The position numbers were made by a program, and so were the translations under genes. Positions 1-10,845 of a stretch of DNA of 64,000 nucleotides are shown here, in pieces. Source of the DNA: Aschersonia sp. MBC 622 (Eukaryota; Ascomycota; Sordariomycetes; Hypocreales; Clavicipitaceae); the NCBI GenBank assembly GCA_030782805.1, contig JARJPL010000300.1, forward strand, positions 1 through 64,000, read 5' to 3'. Position 1 is the stretch's first letter, and each line of letters starts with the position of its first letter. The notes under the pieces are model-generated. The model was given only the letters and a program-made list of their open reading frames with translations, made no database searches and was not told the DNA's origin.

Positions 1-969
1 GGGCCCGGGGGGTGAACGCGGGACCCCTCCATCCTCAGATCGTCCTACTCCCCCCCCCCCCCCCCTCGAAGATGGGGGGGCCACCCTTGTCGTTGTTGTC
101 TTTTGGGCGCTTAAAATGGCTGGCTGGGAGCTGAATGGGCCATTCTGTGCCCGGGACGGAACGGACAAGAATAGATCACCGCAGGCACGCTTGCCCGCCC
201 ACCCACACCGGTCGCTTTTACGGACACTTGCTTGGCTCACTGCCGTTGCTGCAAGCGGCGTTTCGGAACGCTAAACTATTTAGACGGGCCATTGTACACC
301 AATCACGCACGCCCTGCAAAGGGACGGAGAACGGCCCGAAGGGAGAAGGTGTGCTGGGCTGGGCGGGTAAAAGAGAAAAAAAAGCTTACTTTGTTACAGT
401 TTACAAGAGCAAAAATAAAAAGCGCCGCTGGAGCGAAAGAAAAAAAGGAGCTAGACATGGGCAATCGGAAACTTGTAGACTTGGAGGTGGCCCAGCACGG
501 CGCGTACAAAACTTTTATATCAATGGCCTGTGTAGCCTCGCCATTTCGTAGCACACCCTCTTTTTTTCTTATTCTTGCATGCTGGTCCTTTTTTTACCTT
601 TTCTGTCCGCTTTGTGTCTCATTTTGCTGTAGTTAGCCCGGCGGGCATCGGACGGCAACACGCAGACGAACCAGGGCCAGTGGTTATCGATTTAGCGGGG
701 GGGTTACGCCAGGGACAAGAAGGAAAAAACAAAAAAGCCACAAGGACTATTCATATGCCGGCTCATTTATTAAATGGTTCGACTTTTTTTTTTTTTTTTT
801 TTTTTTTCCAATCGTTACGCATCTTCTATTTTTATCTGGCGCTGAATCCTTTGTGGTGCCCCGGACCCAGCCTGCCTCTCCAGATCGAAGTATATACACA
901 ACAGCGACACCACATTTACACCACATTACGATATATAAAGACGACTGGAACAACGACGACGGGGAAAAA
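1..969. other. 5' flank with homopolymer tracts, no gene seen
   Basis: No convincing coding region. Holds a run of 16 C at 50-65 and a run of 24 T at 784-807. Overlapping open frames on both strands show no family resemblance. A TATATAAAG string at 932-940 lies only about 30 bases before the first gene's start codon, so it may sit inside the leader rather than act as a core promoter. Confidence 0.5.
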
Positions 970-3051
970 ATGGCCACACAGCAGCAACATGGGACGGCAA
1001 GTTCCCAGATAACCAACGCCAACAATAGCAGCTTCTCGCTGTTTCCCAATCCGCAGGTCACGCGACCGCCGCCGCCCGTCATCCGGCTACACCCAAACCC
1101 CCGGCCGAAGCGCTCGGCGGAGCGGGAGCGGGCCCGACAGGAGCAGCAGCAGCAGCTCCAACAACATCACCAGCAGAACTTATATACCCCGCCAGACCAC
1201 TCGACTGATGTAGAAACCCCCTCATCATCGCAAGACGTGACGACATCCTCGCGACAAAGAGCCACCCACCATACCCCTCTGCAGTTTGACCCCGTCCCGA
1301 GCAGCTCCGTTGTCGCCTCGCCGCCGCAGCAGCAGCAGCAAGTGAGCGCCACCATGTCTGGTCGCTCCGAAAGCGCCACCTTTTCTCCCGCAGAGCCCGT
1401 GGCAAGAAACGGCAGTGTGCGGTCGCGCAGCTCCATTGCCAAGCCGCCTCTGGACGGCGGCGGCGGCGCGACGTCTTCGTTGCCATTGTCATCGTCGTCG
1501 TCGTCGTCTCGTGCGGCGCCCGCGCCTCTCCGATCCATCTTTCCGACATATAACCCGGATCTACCCCTGGACCAACAAGCCTACGGACCTACTCAGATGA
1601 GCCCGTCACACATTCCCCGGGCCGTAATCAGTCGGCAAAGCTATTACGACCCCGACGCCGTGAGCACCACCGTCGGCCAAGAGTACACGACCGAGCCACT
1701 GCCCGAGCTGCCCGCGCAGCAGCAGCAGCAGCAACGCAGTCCGCCGCAACGGCATCAGCAGCAGGACACGGCTGCCTTTTCGTCTTCCTCTCGCGGGCCT
1801 GCCCGCACAAATACGCTTCGCCCGCCGCCAGTGATTCCCCAGACCAGCACCACCGACCAGCTCAAGACGTTTTGGAAGGCAGCCAATGGCTGGAAAGCCG
1901 CACCCTCTGAGGGACGCGTCTTTTGCCTGAAGCTGTCTCAGCTCAAAGACGCCCCCGTATACACGCTGTCGTCGGCCTCTCAGCCCTTTTACACGCTCCG
2001 TCTCGATCCCACCTCGGCGTCTGCTCTGGTCTCGCTGTCCCGGCACGACCCCGGCAAGACGTACAAGCTCCCGCGGACAGAGTCGTCAACCTCGACCTCG
2101 ACCTCGGCCTCGAGCCCGAGCATGGACGCGGCGGCTGCCGGTGCCGGCGCCGGTGTCGGCGCCAGGTCCGAGTCCAAGCACTGGCAGCAGGTCCTGCGCA
2201 CCACGCTGGAGGAGGAGTCGCGCAAGCACCCGCCCAACGACGGCCTCGTCGCGCTCCTCATGCCCGACCCGGCCACCAAGATGGCCGTCGAGCGCGCCGA
2301 CGAGCCCAGCCTTGTGGCCATGGCCGAGCGGGAATGCGCGCGCCTCGTCTGGGACGAGGACAGCGCCAGCAACTACCTCGTGCACCCCGCGCTCGCCGCG
2401 CCCTTTTGCGTCACCGTCGATCGCTGCCCGGCCTGGTCGCGCGTCGAGTACACGCTCGAGCACCACGAGTCCCCGCGACACCTCGCCAAGCTGACGCGCG
2501 ACGGCACCGGCGGCGGCTGGCTTGAGGTTGACACATCCGTCGCCGCCCACATTGAGGCCTACTACATCATCGACGTCGCCGTGACCGCGCTACTCCTCGT
2601 CGCCGCTGCCGACGAGCGCAGCGGCGGCTACGGCTGCGCCTCGTTTGCGGCTGGTGGTGGCGGTGGTGGTAGTGGTGTCGGCATGGAGACGTTTGAGCCG
2701 CCGCCCGCGCTCGCGGAGCCGGCAGCAACGGCGGCGCGCGGCGGCGACGCTCGTCGGGGCAGCGGTCGCTTCATCCGCAGGGAAGACAAAAACAGCAAGA
2801 AGAAGAAGAAGCAAACGCCGATGGAGCAGTTTGAGATGGATCTGGAGAGTCAGGACGGGAGCCTGACCAAGAGCAGCAGCACGCGCATGCGGACGCGGAG
2901 CAAAAGAAAAAAGAGCAAGGAAAAGGAGGACAAGTTGCCGTTTCTCGTCCGCGCCGGCATCAAAGTCGCCAAGGGCACCTTCAAGTGCATAATTTGGATA
3001 TTGACGGCCGTCTTCAGGGTGCTGTTTCGGTGCGTGCGGTCAAAGTATTAG
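970..3051 (+). CDS. Disordered Q/S/P-rich protein with basic, hydrophobic C-terminal tail
   Basis: A 693-residue intronless gene of unknown function. The start at 970 (GAAAAAATGG) is preferred over an in-frame ATG at 853, because it has the better context and the extra 39 residues look like translated leader. Residues 1-300 are low complexity: several polyQ runs, proline clusters and a serine run. A more ordered core of about 280 residues follows, from a W-rich segment (FWKAANGWKAAPSEGR) to a stretch ending TALLLVAAADE. After a glycine-rich linker comes a strongly Lys/Arg-rich segment and a final hydrophobic helix (CIIWILTAVFRVLFRC) that could anchor the protein by its tail to a membrane. I recognise no catalytic domain. 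It converges on utp11 with 259 bases between the stop codons. The gene model is firm; function is open. Confidence 0.75.
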   Translation: MATQQQHGTASSQITNANNSSFSLFPNPQVTRPPPPVIRLHPNPRPKRSAERERARQEQQQQLQQHHQQNLYTPPDHSTDVETPSSSQDVTTSSRQRATHHTPLQFDPVPSSSVVASPPQQQQQVSATMSGRSESATFSPAEPVARNGSVRSRSSIAKPPLDGGGGATSSLPLSSSSSSSRAAPAPLRSIFPTYNPDLPLDQQAYGPTQMSPSHIPRAVISRQSYYDPDAVSTTVGQEYTTEPLPELPAQQQQQQRSPPQRHQQQDTAAFSSSSRGPARTNTLRPPPVIPQTSTTDQLKTFWKAANGWKAAPSEGRVFCLKLSQLKDAPVYTLSSASQPFYTLRLDPTSASALVSLSRHDPGKTYKLPRTESSTSTSTSASSPSMDAAAAGAGAGVGARSESKHWQQVLRTTLEEESRKHPPNDGLVALLMPDPATKMAVERADEPSLVAMAERECARLVWDEDSASNYLVHPALAAPFCVTVDRCPAWSRVEYTLEHHESPRHLAKLTRDGTGGGWLEVDTSVAAHIEAYYIIDVAVTALLLVAAADERSGGYGCASFAAGGGGGGSGVGMETFEPPPALAEPAATAARGGDARRGSGRFIRREDKNSKKKKKQTPMEQFEMDLESQDGSLTKSSSTRMRTRSKRKKSKEKEDKLPFLVRAGIKVAKGTFKCIIWILTAVFRVLFRCVRSKY

Positions 3052-3310
3052 AGCGCGACAGGGAATGACTTTTTATGATGAAACGATGTTTGGTATTTAC
3101 TTTGTCAGGCAGGGGCGCTTGGGATCAATTTGGCCATATTCTTTTGACAGCGAATTTTTTGCTTTGCACTCTGGAGGCTTTTGCGTTTGTTTAAGAGACA
3201 TTGTTTCTTCTTTCATTATTCCTATGTGACAGTTTGCCCTAAACGCCGCTCAGCATGCTTTTTTTTTGTAGTAATCTCGGATAATTCTCAAACCCACCGA
3301 AAAGCGCAGT

Positions 3311-4215
3311 CTACCTCTTGCGCGCGCGCACCATAATCTTCTTGCCGCGCCTCGTCGTGCCGCCTGACGTCGCCGTCTTGGCCATCTTTGCGCGCTGCTC
3401 CTCGAGGGCCTCCTCGGCGTCCGTCAGAACCTTGACCTTTTTGCGCGCATTCTCCAACTGCCGTCTCAGTCTCCGCAGCGACTTTTCTCGCTCCGCGTCC
3501 TGGGTATCTTCTTCCTCGCCATCCTTGCCGTCCTCTTTTTCGGCTTCTCGCTCTTCAAGTTCCAGATGCTCTTCCATAGCGTCCTCCTGTGCATCCTCGT
3601 CGTCAAAGAACAGAATCTTCCGCGCAGCCTTGGGTTTTGACGGCTTTCGCACAGGTTCGTCCTCGTCACTGTCGAAGCCATCAAAGTCGTCGCCGTTGTC
3701 GTCGTCCTCGCCCAGGCGATCCATGCCTCTCGTCATTACGACCTGCTCCTCGAGCTTGGCAATCTCTTTCGTGATTACCTGCTTCATGGTGCGAATGTAG
3801 CCCATATCCTGCGTCTTGAGCAGCCTCGCCGTGTCCATGTCAAGGACCTTGTTTCCGCGGTCGCCCTGAACCGTACCGCTCCAACTCTTGCCGTCCTTGA
3901 TGCGGGAGCCGGGGCCCTTGCGGGACATCATGCCAAAGTAGAATTCATCCTCGTTGCGCTCGGCGGCCTTGACGCGCAGCGACTTGAGCTGAGCTTTTTT
4001 CTTGTTGTAGTCCTTGGCTCGCTTGGAGTAGTCCTATTTGCGGGCGAATTCACAGTCAATTAAAAGGCATGTCCTAAAAGGCATGTCCGAAAGTGTTGGA
4101 CAGGAGAAGCTCTACCGACCTTGTGTTTCTCGAGAAGACCCAGACGACGGCGCTCCAGAGGCTGCGCACGCTCGCGATGAACGCGCCGATCGACAGCATT
4201 TCGCATGGACGACAT
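3311..4215 (-). CDS. utp11: U3 snoRNA-associated protein 11 (SSU processome)
   Basis: Two exons: 4120-4215 (32 codons) and 3311-4033, with an 86-bp phase-0 intron at 4034-4119 (gtcggt...aatag). The product is 272 residues. The N terminus reads MSSMRNAVDRRVHRERAQ, continuing PLERRRLGLLEKHK and, across the intron, DYSKRAKDYNKKK. This is the hallmark of the Utp11 family, followed by the conserved NEDEFYFGMMSRK segment. The middle is acidic (GEDDDNGDDFDGFDSDEDE), followed by a charged coiled coil and a basic end (KKIMVRARKR). Family role: component of the nucleolar small-subunit processome needed for 18S rRNA maturation. Length is close to the yeast protein (about 250). The start at 4215 is the first ATG that gives the conserved N terminus; reading through without the intron destroys it. 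Confidence 0.95.
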
Positions 4216-5358
4216 TGTGTATACTGTGTGATTCGCCGAGTGAGCCGAGTGAAGGGCTTCTGTGCAGAGAATGCGATGTGATTGAACGCCGATTTGGAGG
4301 CAAGTCTAGCGGCAGAATCTCTGAAAAATTTGGCGGTGACGGCGCTGCTGGAGAGGACTCTAGCTTTGATTAGGTAAGCGCTGGCCAACGTTCGCCTTTC
4401 GACAGAGTAATGGAGCATGGTCTAAAGGAATTTAGAATTCAAATTGAATGTATATACACATATATATTGGTGAGCTAAATAGTTGGTGCGTATACATATC
4501 CTGGTCGTAGTGATTCTCGGAGATGTCGTCTTGCACTCGTGAGAAAAAGCGACCAATGTTCTCGATCCAAAGTCAGGACAGGAAATGTATGCACTATTCA
4601 TTTTACCCGCGCCATGATAGCCTAGCAGCTTGATCGTCGAATAATCCTCATGATTCTCTACACTGATTGATATTCACTCTACAACGCCTTGTCAAGCTCT
4701 GTATCGTGAAGGAGAAGAGCATGGGGAACAGTCATGCTCTCCGCTCACGCACAACGGCAAGTCGCCCGCACGATTTGCTGGTAAAAACGTGTAAAACCCA
4801 GCCAAAGGATGACGAAGACATTTGTAATGTAGAGTGAATATAAATCATTAAAAAGTACCATCAAAACAGTCGGGCAACCAAGCTGCTGGGCTATTACAGA
4901 GAGAGTCGAATCAAAAGTGTGGTTATTATATCCGTTATGTTGTTGCTCAGTTCAAGTTGGGCCTTGTGGTGCAAAGGGGTTTATCAGTGTCGATAAAAAT
5001 GGGGCGAAAGACTACCTCCACCTGTCAAATGGCACTGTCGTTGGGGGGACTATGTAGCTCTATTTAAGGTTTAAGGTTGATAAGGAAGGACTTATATATT
5101 TATCCGCAATAACACTGTAAATAGAATCTGACAGAAGATAAAACCAACACATGTTTTAAACAGTCCCTGTCATGTTTGATGTTTTTATAGCTGTATTTCA
5201 AAGTTGTTGGGAGCTAAAAGCGTTGTGACACATGAGAGGCGCCCAGCTATCACGTGTACAGCCGTTTGGCTCCCACGTCTGTATTCGATTCATACAATGC
5301 TTTCCTCGCGCCCATCATCTTCTATTGACATTTCCTTCTGAAACGACAGCAGCAAGCG
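4216..5358. other. A/T-rich intergenic region
   Basis: 1.1 kb between the divergent utp11 and the PaxU-like gene. It is visibly richer in A/T than the flanking genes, has many stops in all frames, and shows no tRNA, repeat array or recognisable protein relic. It must hold both promoters. Confidence 0.5.
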
Positions 5359-6246
5359 ATGCAGTCTGCCACTTCGAATCTTGAAATGGACCTAGCTGTA
5401 TCCATTGGCTCCGGGATTTATCTATACGACCCCCCCGCGAAGCCAACAGCATCAGATCCCGCGCTCATTATCCTCAGCACATGGCTCGGAGGAGCGACGC
5501 CGCGACGAATCAGCAAGTACGTCGCAGGCTATCATGAGCTCTACTCAAACTCTGCCATCCTTGTTTTGACAACCAAAATCACCGATATTACCGTCCTCCC
5601 CTCGTCTGCTCTGCATGCTCGCTTGCAGCCGGCACGGATTACCATTCGTCGGATATTATCATCACTCCATAACGACAGCACTCCATCTATCTTGTTGCAC
5701 ATCTTTTCCCACGGCGGCTGTAATACTGCTTTGCAATTGATGCACTCTTTACAAAACGAACCAGTTCTCGATTACACCGTTGATTTTGCGAGTCATCTAT
5801 ATGGCATCATATTCGACTGCTGTCCAGGGGACGGATCCTTTAATCGTGCGTACAAGGCGGCAGCAGCATCGCTCCCAGATGCATTTCTGCCGCAATCAAT
5901 TGGCAGAATGCTCCTTATTCCCTTGATCAGCACAATTACCTTGCTACAATGCATTGGCGGTCTGAAGTCTATTACAGATTTGCGGCGAGAGCTCAATGAT
6001 CCAGGCGTATTCGGAACTAGCGCTCGACGCTTATACTTGTATTCTTCTGGGGATCAAATGGTACAGTGGCAGGACGTCGAAGCTCATCTGGAGGCAGCAA
6101 AGTCCGTTTCAGACCACCCGGTGACAGGACTCCGATTCACCGAGAGCGCCCACTGTGCGATAATTCGCGACCATTCAGAGGACTACTGGAATGCAATCAA
6201 TGATTTTTGGCGAACGCAAAATTACAAGCCTCAGAGTAGACTGTAG
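5359..6246 (+). CDS. PaxU-like DUF829/TMEM53-family alpha/beta hydrolase
   Basis: An intronless 295-residue protein. The pattern fits the DUF829/TMEM53 family that includes fungal PaxU-like proteins: an early beta strand (PALIILSTWLGGATPRRISKY), a second strand with YSNSAILVLTT, the nucleophile-like elbow IFSHGG at residues 116-120 (Ser117 the likely nucleophile), and a late histidine in the segment ESAHCAIIRDHSEDYW. Family members in indole-diterpene clusters are called PaxU; most others are orphan hydrolases of unknown substrate, and no other diterpene genes lie nearby, so I do not infer that pathway. No signal peptide or membrane helix. It lies between A/T-rich flanks and is followed by a decayed transporter relic, so the locus may be a degenerate accessory island. 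The family call is good; the substrate is unknown. Confidence 0.8.
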   Translation: MQSATSNLEMDLAVSIGSGIYLYDPPAKPTASDPALIILSTWLGGATPRRISKYVAGYHELYSNSAILVLTTKITDITVLPSSALHARLQPARITIRRILSSLHNDSTPSILLHIFSHGGCNTALQLMHSLQNEPVLDYTVDFASHLYGIIFDCCPGDGSFNRAYKAAAASLPDAFLPQSIGRMLLIPLISTITLLQCIGGLKSITDLRRELNDPGVFGTSARRLYLYSSGDQMVQWQDVEAHLEAAKSVSDHPVTGLRFTESAHCAIIRDHSEDYWNAINDFWRTQNYKPQSRL

Positions 6247-6436
6247 TTGGCGTGTATGGTATAATGTACTATAGTAGCTTTTTGTGATAAGTAATAAAGT
6301 AAAGCTGGCTTACTGTACTAAAACGAAAGAAGGAGTAATATGAGAGTAGTATGCTTGATATATTATTAAAATAATAGAAGAAGCTCTAGATCATATTTAT
6401 ACTCAACTTTTGTCCATATATTAAATCTACTTTAAT

Positions 6437-6890
6437 GTGCCGCAGCTATCATGCGCTTGTCTTGGACTATGTTGCCCGATACCTGTACTCATCGGCTACT
6501 CCATGGCAATCGGCTCATCTAACAATGCTGTTGGCTACGTTGCAATGATTTTCTGTGATATAGGATTTTCTCCATACTTTGCCAGCAACATCGTATCTGA
6601 CCACCAAAGCTCAGTGGCTCTCCCGCTGGCGGCATCAATTGCCAACATTTCCGGTGTGCTCTCGGGCCAGATTTATCCAAGAAAAGACGGGCGAAGATAC
6701 ATTATGGGCAGATTCCCTTGCTCTGAGGTCTGAGGTCATTGCTCTCTTAGGAGTGTTTGCGATATCTGTGCTCTTCGAGGTCGAGAATACCAAAAACCTC
6801 TTCGCACGGAACGCAAGGTCATGTGGAATTCAAATACACCTTCTGAGTGAGAGAGAGAAGATGGCTTGTTTTTCTGACCCTTTCGGGGCT
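6437..6890 (+). pseudogene. Relic of an MFS transporter (Dal5/ACS-like), C-terminal part
   Basis: Two overlapping frames together resemble the last third of an anion:cation symporter of the Dal5 family. Frame one gives a helix-like stretch (GYVAMIFCDIGFSPYFASN), then NISGVLSGQIYPRKDGRRYIMG, matching the family pattern of an N-x-G-G-x-x-x-x-x-I-Y segment followed by PRY-x-x-G. Near 6711 the match moves to another frame (SLALRSEVIALLGVFAISV, then FEVENTKN and SEREKMACFSDP, like the family's cytoplasmic tail). That frame change is consistent with a one-base insertion. No upstream exon encoding the first eight or so helices is visible before 6437, and the first frame has no ATG start. I read this as a truncated, frameshifted remnant. 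Confidence 0.55.
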
Positions 6891-7544
6891 TCTCACTATC
6901 CATGTCTATTCATTGGATCTTCATCGAGCTTGTCCGCAAGGAGCAATCAACAAAGTTTCCCGTTGTGTACATCCGGCCAGGTTTGCACATTTTTAAATGA
7001 GATTATAAACTATACAAAATAAAACGAAGTGTAACTTACTTCCGATAAATAACCCTTTGGAATTTTCTAGTTCTTGCTAATTCTTTCATATAGCCATACC
7101 TATGCGCCACAGCGGGTAGCATATATAGTAGGTCCAACTCCAACAAGTGACTTCTTGTGATTTTGGCAGGATCCCCAAAAACAAGCTTATGACCGATGCG
7201 AAGCAGGCTATGACTATTTTCATGGTTTTAATGATATTCGAAATATCCCGCCGCCGTCCAAAGCTGGGCGTCAGTAATTGTCCGACGTAGTCTATCAAAT
7301 AGAAACAGTACTCCAAACTAAGCGGAAGTCTTCGCGCCGCTTTTGGTCTCTGTGCTGTGTTGAAGGCGACCAGGCTGCGAGTCACCGACCAACCTACTTG
7401 GTACGTAGACATGTTGACGCAGTAGATTGTAGCGGTTCGACTAGGAAACCTTGATACCATGCTCATGAGATGCTTTCGTGATACACGACATTTATATACA
7501 CTAGATAATACAGATTACGACGCTTTTCACACGTCTTCGCATCT
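6891..7544. other. A/T-rich spacer after the transporter relic
   Basis: No supported gene. One minus-strand frame (7086-7466, 126 codons) has some hydrophobic stretches but no family resemblance. It lies directly downstream of the aspartyl-tRNA synthetase stop and probably includes that gene's 3' UTR. Confidence 0.4.
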
Positions 7545-9625
7545 TCATTTTATTTTACGCAGTTGCAATCCATACGGCGCAAGCTGCTCATCCGTAATCT
7601 TGCTCGGCGACTTGACAAACGCGTCCTCGCCCTTCATCGTCTTGGGAAACGCAATAACGTCGCGGACGGTCGCCGTGTCCGTCATGAGCGCCACCATGCG
7701 GTCAAAGCCTAGCGCGAAGCCGGCGTGCGGCGGGCATCCAGCGCGCAGTACCTCAAACAGGTGCGCAAAGTCGGCGATGCGCCTGTCCGTCATCTGCAGC
7801 ACGTCGCGCATGATGAAGTCCTGCACGTCGGCAATGTGGTTGCGGACGCTGCCCCCGCCAATCTCGACGCCGTTGAGGACGAGGTCGTACGCGGCGCTCT
7901 TGGCATCTAGAGGGTTGGTAAAGAGCAGTTCGAGGTCCTTTTCGGAAAGAGGGGCCGTAAATGGATGGTGGGACGCTGCGATGCCGGCGGCGCCCTCTTG
8001 GCCGGGCTCGTTCTCCTCGGTGGGCTTGAACATGGGAAACTCCGTCACCCAAACAAATTGTAGAGATCCGGGCTCGCCGTTGCGAGGTTTTGTCATGTAG
8101 CCCTTCTCGATAAGCGCCTTCCACAGAGAAGTGCGTAAATCACCAATCTTCGTCGAGCCTGAGCAGTACTGGCCCTTTGGTGTGTCTCGAGCTTGAAATA
8201 TCACGAGATCACCATCGTTGAGCTCTTCACCTTCAGTGATCTGGTCGATCAATGGCTCGTACTCGAATCCAATTGAGGAGAAGCCACATCGGGGCTTTCT
8301 GGAATCGAAGATCAGGACTTGTGGCTTGCCCTCGGGATTTTCTCCTAATTCTGGTGACAGGTTGTCCATGAAATTCATGACAAATTTTCGTGACGCTTCT
8401 GGTGACGCATCATTCAACCGGAAAGCAAAGGCCTCAACAATAGGGTTCTCCAGATGTGTTATCATGCCGACGAACGTTCGATAGAGTTCAATATCCTTGA
8501 TGGTATGAATACGCCCTGGGATACGTAGGTCGGGCTTGTCAGAGCCATACGACGACATGCACTCGGCAAATGTAAGAGTTGTGAATTGATATGCTCCGTC
8601 CGAGTCTGATCTTTCTGTTGCTGGAATACTTCGGACCATGGGTATCCGCTCTCCACGCATGTCTTGATAGCACGACGGCCTGAGTAAAGTCAAAGCCTTC
8701 ATAATTATATCGTTGATGTCTTGTCGCACTGTCGTAGCACCAGCAAATGCCCACTCCATATCTAGTTGAGAAAATTCGGGTTGACGATCGGCTCGCGAAT
8801 CTTCGTCGCGATAGCAGCGCGCCCATTGCATGTATCGCGAAATGCCACTTGCCATCAGCACCTGCTTGTACTGCTGCGGGCTTTGGGTCAGAGCATAAGC
8901 CATTCCCATTTGTCTCGTAGGGACAAGGAATTCCCTAGCCCCTTCTGGTGTCGATTTGAAAAGTGTGGGAGTCTCAATGTCTGTGAAGCCCTTTTCTATC
9001 AGTCCCTGGTGTAGTACATTCTTCAGCCATGAACGAAACTCGAGTCGAGCTTGAATTTCTGGGTGGAAGCGAATTTGCAGATGGCGTTTCGTCTGAGGGA
9101 AGACAGTCTCGGGCGTGACTATAAGATCTTTGGGGACGCTGTTGAGAGCGCGGATGTCGTCGAGGTATACTGTTGTCTTGGCGGAGGTGTCGCGGCCTTG
9201 CTCCTCTGCGCTGGGAGCTCGAACGTGAATAATGACGGGGCTGAAAGCTGGTATTTGGCGAAAGTCTGTGTGCGCATCCTTGTCAATCTCGCCATTAGAG
9301 CAGACTTGTATTATCTCGCCCGAGGGAGTGGTAAGGTCGGCAAAAGAGAGGTGTTTCGAAAGTGTTCGTTTTTTGCCAAGAAAGCCAACGCATGGGTCGG
9401 AAGCTTGAGCTTCGGTACGAAGATCCACCCCACGATCTGTCCAAATCCATTGTTAGGATCATTTGCAGTTGAAGTCGCACAATGCGTACATTTGTTCCAG
9501 GTCTTGAGAAGCTCTGCTTGCTTGGTAACTGTTGTCGAGCTAGCCATTCGAGTTGTAATTCGCGGAAGACATCTCCGGCAGACAAAGACCGAAGCCTTGC
9601 TCGAAAGTAGCTCGAGCCGTAGCAT
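7545..9625 (-). CDS. msd1: Aspartyl-tRNA synthetase, mitochondrial
   Basis: Two exons, 9490-9625 and 7545-9436, with a 53-bp intron at 9437-9489 (GTACGC donor, CCTAAC branch, GGACAG acceptor). Product 675 residues. The intron joins ...LLKTWNK to YRGVDLRTEA in frame. The ATG at 9625 opens an Arg-rich, acid-poor leader (MLRLELLSSKASVFVCRRCL) suited to mitochondrial import. Class II synthetase signatures follow: the LTQSPQQYKQ segment, motif 2 (CYRDEDSRADRQPEFSQLD) and motif 3 (AGFALGFDRMVALM). The bacterial-type insertion domain lies between motifs 2 and 3. Function: charges mitochondrial tRNA-Asp. Length matches fungal mitochondrial AspRS and differs from the cytosolic enzyme. An internal ATG about 26 codons in (MASSTTV) could give a shorter form; not established. 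Confidence 0.95.
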
Positions 9626-10845
9626 AGTACACAATGGCCAGCCCGATAATTCAAAGATGGACGTCAAGTCAAAATGGCATGCGCTGGCAACAGCGACATG
9701 CTCTAACTTTACAGTGGGCCTGATGTGCCTGGTGTCTTGTCAATTCGCGTAAAAGCGCGCCGACAGAAACTCCGGCAGGGCCCCGCGACCCCATATAATT
9801 TCTCGCGCGCTGCGCCGGGCTCTTCTTCTTTTTCTTCTCTTCATGAATCCTTCCATTCAAAAAAATGTGAGTACCTGCCGCAGGCAAGCAAAGTGCCAGA
9901 ATTTGAGCTGACCAAATTTCCGCAGATGATGAGAACCGTGTGCATAATATGATGCAGATGCCAGCCACTACCATCACGCAAACTCTCTCTTCGGAGCTCA
10001 AGGGTTTGTGCGAATGGGTGGTTGGTATCGATGAAATAGGCGGCCGACACACCGACCTTGTTACAGCATCGGCCGCGTTGATAAAAAACTCTGACTCTAC
10101 AGAATGGAAAGGGATTTGATCTGAGTGGCATATTTGAATACAGGTGTCTGGTTGGTGTTGTTCAAGTGAAGGCACCACCCGGCATCAAGCTGCAGCCAGC
10201 TACTTGCACGTCTGAGAATCGGCTGTCTGGCTCAAGGTAAGGAGTTTGTACAGTACCTATTGTATTGCATGTTGAATATACTTAAATCCATTTGCTTTGA
10301 GTTGCGGAGGCATGTATGTGACTTGTCTATTTGTCTGTCGAAAGATTTACCGTATCTTGCAAAGCGTATGCTTGCAAAATTGATACGTGCTCCATTCAAA
10401 GGAATTGGCATGCGGGCCGGTGCATTCATATTGAATGCTTTGAGCGTTGATAGGTATTCACATATTTTTCATGGTGGGGAAGTAATGAGGATGTCCGGTT
10501 GCCCGTGCCTGGGTCTATGGTATAGATAGGTAGTGGGGGGCCGCGACGCAATGACAGGAACTACTGGCAGCGCTAGAGTCTGCTCGGTTGACCACTGTAT
10601 CCACGTCAAACTCGTGCACCGACAGGCTGTGACAGCACTGTAGCTCGGTCTGACTTCACTGCCACGGCACCACCAGGGTTCGGATCCATTGCATTGGGCC
10701 AGCTGCCATCAAAGCCAGTGGCGGAGCCGGAGCCCAACCATCGACTTTCCCAAGCTTCGGCTACACCTTCATTTATTAGGGCGTAGCATCCTGTTCGTTC
10801 TGTCGCTACGCACGGCGTTTGCTCCCTCGCGTCCGGCTCGTCATC
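9626..10845. other. Divergent promoter region, no gene seen
   Basis: 1.2 kb between the divergent msd1 and AP180 genes. Open frames on both strands (for example 9669-10178 minus and 10260-10529 plus) are short, lack family resemblance and are not linked by plausible introns. It presumably carries both promoters and 5' leaders. Confidence 0.5.

Noticed and set aside
853..969. Upstream start of the first gene
   Set aside because: The extra 39 residues look like translated leader; the ATG at 970 has a better context and begins the low-complexity protein proper.
135..1082. Several overlapping short frames before the first gene
   Set aside because: They overlap on both strands around homopolymer tracts and lack any family signal.
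7086..7466. 126-codon minus-strand frame after msd1
   Set aside because: Some hydrophobic stretches but no recognisable family; it lies in an A/T-rich 3' spacer.
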